Under the pieces are notes generated by a model, which saw nothing but the letters and a program-made list of their open reading frames with translations, had not been told where the DNA came from and made no database searches. Of a DNA stretch of 7,187 nt, positions 1 through 6,300 are shown in pieces; within the stretch, counting starts at the first letter, position 1; each line of letters opens with the position of its first letter. Both the position numbers and the translations under genes were made by a program. Origin of the DNA: Bacteroidota bacterium (GTDB lineage Bacteria; Bacteroidota; Bacteroidia; B-17B0; Aurantibacillaceae); contig JANYGR010000347.1 of assembly GCA_025359355.1 (NCBI GenBank), positions 1 through 7,187 of the forward strand, given 5' to 3'.

Positions 1-326
1 ATATCTTTAGTGCTAACAATGAAACATCTGTTACCTTCTGTTTCGTAAACGCAGTTATTTTTTAACCCTTTTACTCTTCCTAAACCAGCAGCATCATTAG
101 CAAAACGCGCTTTATGTTGTGGTGTATTCCAAGCATCAATACATGTTTTTTTATTGATGAAAAACAAGTAACCGTCTTCGTCACGTTCAACGCGTCGCTC
201 GTATTCTTTCCAATCAATAATTTCTCCTAAGTACTCAATAACGCGAGTTCCTTTTTTAATAGGTGTTGTGGTAAATAATCCTTTTCCAGAATTAGGTAGT
301 TGTGATGTTTTTACTGTTAATGCCAT
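1..326 (-). CDS. SET-domain protein-lysine methyltransferase, N-terminal part (cut by window edge)
   Basis: The minus strand is open from an ATG at 326-324 to the window edge, giving 108 codons with the C-terminus missing. The translation opens with a classic SET fold: S13-G-K-G-L-F (the S-adenosylmethionine-binding GxG segment), then KKGTRVIEYLGEII (residues 24-37), then RFANDAAG (74-81), where the family core is normally RFxNHSC, and N91-C92. Enzymes of this family transfer methyl groups from S-adenosylmethionine to protein lysines; bacterial members are cytoplasmic and their substrates are mostly unknown. Asn77 of the NH motif is kept, but the following His is Asp78. The post-SET Tyr region would lie beyond the edge. 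No other ATG occurs in frame just upstream, and a candidate -7 element ends 7 bp before this one. The gene is divergent from the large plus-strand cluster. Family assignment is strong; enzymatic activity is inferred. Confidence 0.85.
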   Translation of the reverse strand, partial: MALTVKTSQLPNSGKGLFTTTPIKKGTRVIEYLGEIIDWKEYERRVERDEDGYLFFINKKTCIDAWNTPQHKARFANDAAGLGRVKGLKNNCVYETEGNRCFIVSTKD

Positions 327-333
327 AGTGCGG

Positions 334-341
334 TAAAGATA
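334..341 (-). promoter_or_regulatory. Candidate Bacteroidota -7 element for the SET-domain gene
   Basis: Read on the minus strand this is TATCTTTA, seven of eight matches to the Bacteroidota -7 consensus TAnnTTTG. Only seven bases separate it from the ATG at 326, so the expected transcription start falls at or within a few bases of the start codon. No clear -33 TTG element was found upstream; that stretch is a T run. Prediction from motif and position only. Confidence 0.4.
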
Positions 342-418
342 GTATCTACATTGGATAAATAAAAAATTATATCCGTAATATAAATCACTTCAACAACAAA
401 TTTATTTTTTAAAAATCC

Positions 419-426
419 TATATTTG
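419..426 (+). promoter_or_regulatory. Candidate -7 element for the nine-gene plus-strand cluster
   Basis: TATATTTG is an exact match to the Bacteroidota TAnnTTTG -7 consensus. It ends three bases before the ATG at 430, so transcription would start on or beside the start codon, giving a leaderless mRNA. No good -33 TTG is visible at the usual distance; the region is A/T-rich with CAA repeats. This is the only promoter-like sequence I found at the head of the cluster. Confidence 0.45.
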
Positions 427-429
427 TAT

Positions 430-888
430 ATGAACACGTTAGAACAATTTTTTAAAACAGAGTATATTTCTTTATTAAATCAACTGTCGGATAATGAAGT
501 TGGTTTATGGGGTGTATTGAGCCCTCAAGGCATGATAGAACACATGACGGATGCTTTTGGTAATGCACATGGACGAATTCATTTACCCCAACAAACACCA
601 GAAGCCGTTTTGCCTAAAATGCGAGCGTTTGCATTGAGTGATACTCCCTTTAAAGAAAACACGAAAAATGCATTAATGGCTGAGGCGCCAGCACCATTAA
701 GAAATCATTCGATCACAGATGCTATTACTGAATTAGAAAAAGAAATAGCTTTATTCTTTGAGTACTATAAACAGAATTCTGATGCTAAAAAATTAAATCC
801 CTTTTTCGGAGAATTTAATTACCAAGAATGGTTGCACTTACTGCATAAACACGCGATGCATCATTTAAAACAATTCAATTTAGCATAA
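430..888 (+). CDS. DUF1569 / DinB-superfamily protein
   Basis: A 152-residue cytoplasmic protein with no signal peptide. The C-terminal stretch from N123 (NPFFGEFNYQEW, then H139-K-H-A-M-H-H-L-K-Q-F) closely follows the DUF1569 signature (NPFFG..t..eW..l..kH..HHl.QF). DUF1569 belongs to the DinB/YfiT four-helix-bundle superfamily, in which three histidines usually bind a metal. Plausible ligands here are His38 (in GMIEHM) and two of His141, His144 and His145. The biochemical role is unknown; some DinB relatives are thiol-dependent transferases. ATG 430 is chosen over an in-frame TTG at 424 because that TTG lies inside the candidate -7 element. Its TAA (886-888) shares a base with the next ATG (TAATG), implying translational coupling to the secreted esterase. 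Family call is firm; function is not known. Confidence 0.8.
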   Translation: MNTLEQFFKTEYISLLNQLSDNEVGLWGVLSPQGMIEHMTDAFGNAHGRIHLPQQTPEAVLPKMRAFALSDTPFKENTKNALMAEAPAPLRNHSITDAITELEKEIALFFEYYKQNSDAKKLNPFFGEFNYQEWLHLLHKHAMHHLKQFNLA

Positions 889-2348
889 TGCGATATATAC
901 TTTTAATAATTTGTTTACTTGGTTTTAAATTGTTTGCACAAACTGGTTGGACATCGGTAGCGAGTTTTGGAACGAACCCCGGAAATTTAAATATGTATTC
1001 GTATGCGCCAACTTCATTGCCTACCAATGCACCGTTAGTTGTAGTAATGCATGGTTGCACGCAAACAGCCTCGCAATATGCATCTGAAAGCGGATGGAAT
1101 ATATTAGCTAATCAACATCAGTTTTATACAGTATATCCCGAACAAAATGCTGCCAATAATAGCAGTACCTGTTTCAATTGGTTTAATTATGGAGACCAAA
1201 ACAGAGGTCAAGGCGAAGCCTTATCTATCAAGCAAATGATAGACTATATGCAAGTACATTATAGCATTGATGCAACTCGAATATATGTAACGGGCTTATC
1301 AGCAGGAGCCTGTATGACTAATGTGATGATGGCCTGTTATCCTGAGGTATTATCAAAAGGAGCAGTGATGGCGGGAGCACCTTTTAAGTCAGCAACTTCA
1401 TCATTAACGGCTAGTAATGCTATGTATGGCTTTGTGACGCATACAGCAATTGTTTGGGGCGATTCTGTTAGACATCAAAATCCTACATTTACAGGGACTT
1501 TCCCTAAAGTCGCAATTTTTCAGGGTAGTTCAGATTTAGTAGTGAGTCCGAATAATGTGCCAGAACAGGTAAAGCAATGGACCAACGTGCATGGCGCTGA
1601 TCAAACAGCGGATTTGATTCAAACAAATTTTAATGGTAATAGCTTAGTTACTAAAAATAGTTATTACAATACGTCCAATCAAACAGTGGTAGAAACCTAT
1701 ACCATTAGCGGAATGGGACATGGTATTTCTGTTGATCCTGGAACCTGCTACCAGCAGGGTGGAACAACAGGTACGTATGCATTTGATGAAAATTTTCACT
1801 CATCATTTTGGGCGGCGTACTTTTTCAATATTTTACAAGCGCCTACAGTTATATCGGGTTCTATTAGTGTAACAGCTTCTACAAATGGTGTTGTTTATTC
1901 AGTGCCTGCACAAAGTGGATTTACCTATACTTGGACTGTTCCGTCAGGCATGACAATCGTTTCCGGACAAGGAACAAACGCGATAGCGGTTAATGTTGGT
2001 ACAACGTCAGGAAATATTTCCGTTACAGAAACAGATGCCAGCGCCTGTAAAATAGGACCATTAAATTTGTGGGTAACTGTTAATACTGCTACTAATATTG
2101 ATAATCAACTGCAAAGCAATAACGTGAAGTTATTTTATAATCAAGACGAGCAAACATTATATGTGCTTGCGAATGATTTAAAATCAATAAAGAATGTGAC
2201 GCTTTATGCAATTGATGGGCGTATTATTACATCATGGGAAACGATTGATACAAAAGCTTATATAGAGAATATACTTAGCACAGGAATTTATATTGTAGAA
2301 TATGAAATAAATAAACTTCCAATTAGAAAAAAAATAGTAATTGATTAA
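888..2348 (+). CDS. Secreted PHB-depolymerase-type esterase with PKD-like domain and T9SS C-terminal sorting tail
   Basis: 486 residues. Residues 1-17 form a signal peptide (hydrophobic core, FA before Q18). The alpha/beta-hydrolase domain spans about 35-315 and matches the PHB depolymerase / feruloyl esterase group (Esterase_phd): MHGCTQTA oxyanion region at 54-61, NWFNYGDQNRGQGEA at 97-111, nucleophile Ser138 in GLSAG, probable acid Asp216 (QGSSD) and His278 (GMGHG). A beta-rich PKD/Ig-like domain follows (about 323-398). The last ~75 residues resemble a type A T9SS sorting domain (VTLYAIDGRI at 437-446, GIYIVEY at 466-472, basic KKIV end). The protein should therefore be exported by Sec and then across the outer membrane by T9SS, to be released or anchored outside. 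Substrate could be a polyester or an ester-decorated polysaccharide; sequence alone does not decide. It overlaps the upstream DUF1569 stop by one base and ends one base before rlmB. Confidence 0.88.
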   Translation: MRYILLIICLLGFKLFAQTGWTSVASFGTNPGNLNMYSYAPTSLPTNAPLVVVMHGCTQTASQYASESGWNILANQHQFYTVYPEQNAANNSSTCFNWFNYGDQNRGQGEALSIKQMIDYMQVHYSIDATRIYVTGLSAGACMTNVMMACYPEVLSKGAVMAGAPFKSATSSLTASNAMYGFVTHTAIVWGDSVRHQNPTFTGTFPKVAIFQGSSDLVVSPNNVPEQVKQWTNVHGADQTADLIQTNFNGNSLVTKNSYYNTSNQTVVETYTISGMGHGISVDPGTCYQQGGTTGTYAFDENFHSSFWAAYFFNILQAPTVISGSISVTASTNGVVYSVPAQSGFTYTWTVPSGMTIVSGQGTNAIAVNVGTTSGNISVTETDASACKIGPLNLWVTVNTATNIDNQLQSNNVKLFYNQDEQTLYVLANDLKSIKNVTLYAIDGRIITSWETIDTKAYIENILSTGIYIVEYEINKLPIRKKIVID

Positions 2349-2349
2349 T

Positions 2350-3090
2350 ATGAACGATAACACAGATAATTTAATTTTTGGCACGCGTGCCGTGATTGAA
2401 GCCGTAAATGCAGGGAAAGAAATAGATAAAATTATTATACAAAAAGGATTATCTAATCAATTGTATTCCGAATTACGTAAGGCAATAAAGGACTTGGATA
2501 TTCCAATTCAAATTGTACCACCCGAAAAAATAAATCGCATCACATCTAAAAACCATCAAGGTGTTTTAGCCTTTATTGCACAGGTAACGTATTACGAGGT
2601 AGAAGAGTTATTAGCAACTGTTTTTGAAAAAGGAAAAACGCCTTTAGTAATGATATTAGATAGAGTAACCGATGTTCGAAATTTTGGCGCTATAGCTCGC
2701 AGTGCTGATTGTTCGGGCGTAGATTTTATGATTATACCAAGTAGAGGTGCAGCGCAAATTAATGCAGATGCTGTTAAAACCAGTGCTGGCGCATTAAGCC
2801 GAATGAAAGTATGCAGGGTAGATAATTTAAAAAACACCATTGATTATTTAAAAGAATATGGTTTGCAAATTGTTTCTTGTCATGAAAAAACAGAGAGCTA
2901 CTACTTTAATGCTGATTTAACCAAGCCTACAGCGATTATTATGGGTTCTGAAGAAAATGGTATTTCTAATGAATACTTGAAGCGTAGTGATATACAAGTG
3001 AAAATCCCTATGGTTGGTAACATTGCTTCTCTTAATGTATCAGTAGCTGCGGGAATCATTTTGTTTGAAGCGGTAAAACAGAGGTTGTAA
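2350..3090 (+). CDS. rlmB: 23S rRNA (guanosine-2'-O-)-methyltransferase, TrmH/SpoU family
   Basis: 246 residues, close to the 243 of Escherichia coli RlmB, which 2'-O-methylates G2251 in the peptidyl-transferase P-loop of 23S rRNA. An N-terminal RNA-binding domain (IFGTRAVIEAV at 9-19, NHQGV at 68-72) is followed by a SPOUT knot domain with all three SpoU motifs: motif 1 NFGAIARSA (111-119, with Asn111 and Arg117), motif 2 IIMGSEENGIS (196-206, Glu201) and motif 3 IPMVGNIASLNVSVAAGI (219-236, Asn229). ATG 2350, one base after the esterase stop, is preferred to an in-frame TTG at 2341 that would overlap the esterase. Tight spacing points to termination-reinitiation. A paralogous TrmH-family target such as a tRNA position cannot be excluded, but the N-terminal domain favours RlmB. 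Confidence 0.92.
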   Translation: MNDNTDNLIFGTRAVIEAVNAGKEIDKIIIQKGLSNQLYSELRKAIKDLDIPIQIVPPEKINRITSKNHQGVLAFIAQVTYYEVEELLATVFEKGKTPLVMILDRVTDVRNFGAIARSADCSGVDFMIIPSRGAAQINADAVKTSAGALSRMKVCRVDNLKNTIDYLKEYGLQIVSCHEKTESYYFNADLTKPTAIIMGSEENGISNEYLKRSDIQVKIPMVGNIASLNVSVAAGIILFEAVKQRL

Positions 3091-3092
3091 TA

Positions 3093-3129
3093 AAACACCT
3101 GTCAGGTTTTTAAAACCTGACAGGTGTTT
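3093..3129. repeat. Perfect 18-bp-arm palindrome between rlmB and arfB
   Basis: Left arm 3093-3110 (AAACACCTGTCAGGTTTT) is the exact reverse complement of right arm 3112-3129, with a single T at 3111 between them. Each arm also contains a nested near-palindrome, ACCTG-T-CAGGT, so the element is doubly symmetric. It begins two bases after the rlmB stop and ends nine bases before the arfB ATG, filling the whole gap. A U-run directly after the stem on the plus strand is lacking, so it is not a standard rho-independent terminator. I recall CCTGTCAGG/CCTGACAGG palindromes of this sort as common dispersed intergenic repeats in Bacteroidota; that family link is recollection and inference, the palindrome itself is seen directly. 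Confidence 0.85.
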
Positions 3130-3138
3130 ATTGAAAAA

Positions 3139-3555
3139 ATGAAAACGATTGAAGAAATACAAGAACGAGAACTTATTAAAGAATGTAAGTTTAAAACAGC
3201 TCGCTCTGGCGGTGCTGGAGGACAAAACGTTAATAAGGTAGAAACAAAAGTTGAGTTATGGTTTAATATTTCTGAATCTGAAAAATTAACAGATGCTGAA
3301 AAAGAAATATTGTTGCGAAAATTAGCATCGAAATTAGAGAAAGAAAGCATCCTTCATTTACAGGAACAAACGGATAGAACGCAATTAAAAAACAAAGAAT
3401 TACTCAAGTTAAAATTTTATAAGTTGTTGCTTTCTGGTTTTAAAATTGCAAAACCTCGTAAGCCAACAAAAATAAGCAAAGCTACTAAGGCAAAGCGATT
3501 GGATAGTAAAAAGATCAAAGGAGAAATTAAACAATTAAGAAAAAAGATAATTTAG
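3139..3555 (+). CDS. arfB: Alternative ribosome-rescue peptidyl-tRNA hydrolase ArfB (YaeJ family)
   Basis: 138 residues, the typical size of ArfB. Residues 18-43 hold the class I release-factor core, KFKTARSGGAGGQNVNKVET, with the catalytic GGQ at 27-29. The C-terminus is a strongly basic, Lys/Arg-rich tail (about 104-138), which in ArfB enters the empty mRNA channel of stalled ribosomes. The protein hydrolyses peptidyl-tRNA on non-stop ribosomes independently of a stop codon. No codon-recognition domain is present, so it is not RF1 or RF2. ATG 3139 is chosen; a GTG at 3124 in the same frame lies inside the upstream palindrome and would add five unlikely residues. The hairpin just before the start could affect initiation. 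The stop is three bases before the next ATG. Confidence 0.92.
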   Translation: MKTIEEIQERELIKECKFKTARSGGAGGQNVNKVETKVELWFNISESEKLTDAEKEILLRKLASKLEKESILHLQEQTDRTQLKNKELLKLKFYKLLLSGFKIAKPRKPTKISKATKAKRLDSKKIKGEIKQLRKKII

Positions 3556-3558
3556 AAT

Positions 3559-4710
3559 ATGCCTAAAATATTAATCATAGATGATGAAAAAGCCATTCGC
3601 CGAAGCATCCGAGAAATTTTGGAGTTTGAAAAATACAATGTTGATGAAGCAGAAGATGGACAGCAAGGTTTAGAGATGGCTTTAAAAGGAGGCTATGATG
3701 TGATTTTAAGTGATATTAAAATGCCAAAATTAGATGGCACCGAATTACTTACTAAATTAATGACTCACGGAACCGACGCTTCATTGATTATGATGAGTGG
3801 ACATGGAAATATTGAAACCGCTGTAGATGCTGTAAAGAAAGGTGCTTTCGATTATTTAGCAAAACCAATAGATTTAAATCGTTTGTTAATTGCCATTAGA
3901 AATGCGTTGGATAAAACATCCTTAGTAACTGAAACTAAAATTCTGAAAAAGAAAATTAATAAAGGTTATGAAATGATTGGCGAATCGAAAGCCTTGGAAA
4001 CTATTAGAGAAATGATTGATAAGGTTGCTCCAACCGATGCTCGTGTGTTAATTACAGGCAGTAATGGTAGCGGCAAAGAATTAGTTGCGAGAGAAATTCA
4101 TAACAAAAGCAATCGTGCTAATTTTTCATTAATTGAAGTTAACTGCGCAGCTATTCCAAGTGAATTAATTGAAAGCGAATTGTTTGGTCATGAAAAAGGC
4201 GCTTTCACAAGTGCTATTGCTACACGAAAAGGTAAATTTGAATTAGCAGAAGGCGGCACTATTTTTTTAGATGAAATTGGAGATATGTCTCTTTCAGCTC
4301 AGGCAAAGGTTTTGAGGGCATTGCAAGAAAATAAAATCACACGTGTAGGTGGCGATAAAGAAATAAAAGTGGACGTACGAATTTTAGCAGCCACAAATAA
4401 AGATTTGAAAAAACAAATTGCTAATGGAGAATTTCGTGAAGATTTATTTCATCGCTTAAGCGTGATTCCTATTAACGTTCCATCTTTAAATGATCGAAAA
4501 GAAGACATTCCTTTATTGGCAGAACATTTTTTGAAATTGATTTGTGATGATAACGGAATGCCTTTAAAATCAATATCTAAGGATGGTATCAAAGAATTGC
4601 AAAAGAAAGATTGGACAGGAAATATTCGTGAATTTAGAAACGTGATTGAACGATTGATTATTTTATGTGGTAAAGAAATTACAGATAAAGACGTGAAACA
4701 ATTTGCTTAA
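3559..4710 (+). CDS. NtrC-type sigma-54-dependent response regulator lacking a C-terminal HTH domain
   Basis: 383 residues. An N-terminal receiver domain (1-120) has acidic residues D8 and D9, phospho-acceptor D52 (ILSDIKMP), S80 and K102 (AKP). A short linker leads to a sigma-54-interacting AAA+ ATPase (about 138-368): Walker A GSNGSGK (167-173), loop GAFTSA (214-219) in place of canonical GAFTGA, Walker B GGTIFLDE (232-239), arginine-finger region FREDLFHRL (292-300) and sensor II WTGNIREFRN (352-361). The protein ends 15 residues after the ERL helix, with no room for the Fis-type DNA-binding domain of full-length NtrC relatives (about 440-470 residues). It should remodel sigma-54 RNA polymerase on phosphorylation, perhaps from solution or through a partner, as for the HTH-less FlgR of Helicobacter. 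No histidine kinase is adjacent, so its signal is unknown. Confidence 0.9.
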   Translation: MPKILIIDDEKAIRRSIREILEFEKYNVDEAEDGQQGLEMALKGGYDVILSDIKMPKLDGTELLTKLMTHGTDASLIMMSGHGNIETAVDAVKKGAFDYLAKPIDLNRLLIAIRNALDKTSLVTETKILKKKINKGYEMIGESKALETIREMIDKVAPTDARVLITGSNGSGKELVAREIHNKSNRANFSLIEVNCAAIPSELIESELFGHEKGAFTSAIATRKGKFELAEGGTIFLDEIGDMSLSAQAKVLRALQENKITRVGGDKEIKVDVRILAATNKDLKKQIANGEFREDLFHRLSVIPINVPSLNDRKEDIPLLAEHFLKLICDDNGMPLKSISKDGIKELQKKDWTGNIREFRNVIERLIILCGKEITDKDVKQFA

Positions 4711-4747
4711 AAAAAATCAGTATTCGGAAATCAGTTTTTAGAAAAAA

Positions 4748-5248
4748 ATGAAAAAAATAATTATAGCTATTTCATTACTGTTATTTGTAGCTTGCAGCGA
4801 AACTAAAACAGTTGAAGGTAAATGCGTAGATTATTTGCCAAATGCTATTGAACAAGCTAATTGGTTTTTGGGAACTTGGGAAAATAATACGAAAGAAGAT
4901 GGTTTATTCACTGAAAAATGGGAACAAAAAAATGATTCGGTTTATATGGGCGAAAGTTACCTTACCCTTGATAATAAAATCATGTTTTATGAAAGAATTA
5001 GTTTAGAAAAAAAGAAAACGGATTGGTATTATAAAGTGAGTGTGAAATCGCAAAATAACGAACAGTCAGTTTCCTTTAAATTAGTATTCCTAACTCCTAA
5101 TCAACTAGCATTTGAAAATCCTCAACATGATTTTCCTACAAAAATCACGTATACAAAAATTAGAGAAGACTCTATAGTGGCTGAAATATCAGGTAAAATC
5201 AAAGGTGTTGAGAAAAAAGAATTATTCCCAATGAAAAAAATCAAATAA
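4748..5248 (+). CDS. Putative lipoprotein, DUF6265-like
   Basis: 166 residues with a lipoprotein signal: KK followed by a hydrophobic stretch and a lipobox ending V-A-C16, so Cys16 should be lipidated after SPase II cleavage. The mature part has the pattern of DUF6265-type beta-barrel-like proteins: W39-F-L-G-T-W-E, a second Trp at 58 (EKWEQ), MGES at 67-70 and a diagnostic FENPQHDFPTKITY block (122-135). Function is unknown; location is the periplasmic face or outer membrane. A 37 bp gap separates it from the sigma-54 activator, one of the largest gaps in the cluster, without a clear promoter or terminator. The next ATG follows its stop with no gap, suggesting co-translation with murQ. The DUF call rests on recognised motifs. 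Confidence 0.75.
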   Translation: MKKIIIAISLLLFVACSETKTVEGKCVDYLPNAIEQANWFLGTWENNTKEDGLFTEKWEQKNDSVYMGESYLTLDNKIMFYERISLEKKKTDWYYKVSVKSQNNEQSVSFKLVFLTPNQLAFENPQHDFPTKITYTKIREDSIVAEISGKIKGVEKKELFPMKKIK

Positions 5249-6064
5249 ATGATAACTAAAACAACTGAAGCAGATTCATATTATAATAACCTCGAAAACA
5301 TGAGTGTTTCTGAGCTATTGCAGAATATGAATACCGAAGATAAAACAGTACCTCTTGCTGTTGAAAAAGCCATTCCTCAAATAGAAAAATTAGTAACAAG
5401 TGTTGTCGAAAAAATGCAACAAGGCGGACGTTTATTTTATTTGGGTGCAGGAACAAGCGGTCGATTAGGAATAGTTGATGCCAGCGAATGCCCGCCAACT
5501 TATGGAATAGAGCAGGGGATAGTGGTAGGCTTAATTGCGGGTGGAGACACAGCTATTCGTAAAGCTGTTGAATTTGCTGAAGACGATATCAAGCAAGGTT
5601 GGAAAGATTTACAAGAATATCACATCAACTCAAACGATGTGGTTATTGGTATTGCTGCTTCAGGCTCTACGCCTTATGTGATAGGCGCTTTAGAAACTTG
5701 TAATAAAAATAATATCACAACAGGTTGTATTGTTTGCAACAATCAATCAGGCGTTGCGGCTGTGTCAAAATTCCCTGTTGAGGTAGTTGTTGGCCCTGAG
5801 TTTGTAACTGGCTCTACGCGTATGAAATCAGGCACTGCACAAAAAATAGTATTGAACATGCTTAGTACATCGGTGATGATAAAACTTGGACGTGTTAAAG
5901 GAAATAAAATGGTTGACATGCAATTAAGTAATGATAAGCTGGTTGATAGAGGAACGCGTATGATTATGAAGAATACAGGTTTAGAAGATTACGAAGCCGT
6001 AAAAGCATTGCTCTTAAAATATGGTAGCGTTCGTAAAGCCACTGATAGTTTGAAAAACAAATGA
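5249..6064 (+). CDS. murQ: N-acetylmuramic acid 6-phosphate etherase
   Basis: 271 residues with a SIS sugar-phosphate-binding domain. MurQ cleaves the lactyl ether of MurNAc-6-phosphate to GlcNAc-6-phosphate and D-lactate in cytoplasmic peptidoglycan recycling. The signature is clear: NTEDKTVPLAVEKAIP (28-43), LGAGTSGRLGIVDASECPPT (65-84) with Glu80 matching E. coli Glu83, VEFAEDD (107-113) with Glu111 matching Glu114, GIAASGSTPYVIGALE (134-149), and GSTRMKSGTAQK-VLNMLST (188-207). It is about 27 residues shorter than the 298-residue E. coli protein: one C-terminal helical segment is absent, then the ALLLKYGSVRKA motif closes the chain. I think this shorter form is usual for Bacteroidota. ATG 5249 directly abuts the lipoprotein stop; the TGA overlaps the next ATG (ATGA). 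No MurNAc transporter or kinase gene lies nearby. Confidence 0.95.
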   Translation: MITKTTEADSYYNNLENMSVSELLQNMNTEDKTVPLAVEKAIPQIEKLVTSVVEKMQQGGRLFYLGAGTSGRLGIVDASECPPTYGIEQGIVVGLIAGGDTAIRKAVEFAEDDIKQGWKDLQEYHINSNDVVIGIAASGSTPYVIGALETCNKNNITTGCIVCNNQSGVAAVSKFPVEVVVGPEFVTGSTRMKSGTAQKIVLNMLSTSVMIKLGRVKGNKMVDMQLSNDKLVDRGTRMIMKNTGLEDYEAVKALLLKYGSVRKATDSLKNK

Positions 6065-6282
6065 TAGAACAAAAAAATAATCCTTTACATGGCAAAACGT
6101 TGCAAGCTATTTTAGAAGAATTGCTCGTGCATTACCGTTGGGACGGTTTGGCATATCATGTTGATATCAATTGTTTCAAAGACAATCCGAGTATCAAATC
6201 GAGTTTAACGTTTCTACGAAAAACACCTTGGGCACGTAAGAAGGTAGAAGAATTGTATTTACAATTTGTAGAATCTCATTAA
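6061..6282 (+). CDS. VF530 family (DUF2132) small protein
   Basis: 73 residues, basic, no membrane segment. It carries the family hallmarks in order: NNPLHGKTLQAILEEL (6-21), HYRWDGL (24-30), INCF (36-39) and the highly conserved SIKSSLTFLRKTPWARKK block (44-61) followed by VEELYL. VF530 proteins form a small helical fold and are annotated as possible DNA-binding proteins, but no biological role is established. Length is the family norm, so this is a complete gene. Its ATG overlaps the murQ TGA by four bases (ATGA), a strong sign of translational coupling. The link with murQ is positional only. Confidence 0.88.
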   Translation: MIEQKNNPLHGKTLQAILEELLVHYRWDGLAYHVDINCFKDNPSIKSSLTFLRKTPWARKKVEELYLQFVESH

Positions 6283-6300
6283 TCAGTTTTGCACTTTATA

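Noticed and set aside
424..432. TTG at 424 as an alternative start for the DUF1569 gene.
   Set aside because: The TTG is part of the candidate -7 element and would add only two residues; ATG 430 is the better choice.
875..1060. Minus-strand open frame spanning the DUF1569/esterase junction.
   Set aside because: It covers the esterase signal peptide and catalytic-domain start in antisense and has no recognisable features.
2592..3350. Open frames on the minus strand opposite rlmB and arfB.
   Set aside because: They lie antisense to genes with complete, conserved motifs, and their translations show no recognisable domain.
4711..4747. Direct repeat AAATCAGT (4714-4721 and 4728-4735) between the sigma-54 activator and the lipoprotein gene; a similar AATCAGT recurs at 6281-6287.
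   Set aside because: Too short and A/T-rich to separate from chance; no hairpin, no -7 promoter match and no conserved spacing that would support an operator or terminator.
5256..5498. Open frame on the minus strand opposite the 5' part of murQ.
   Set aside because: It lies antisense to conserved MurQ coding sequence, and its translation resembles no family I know.
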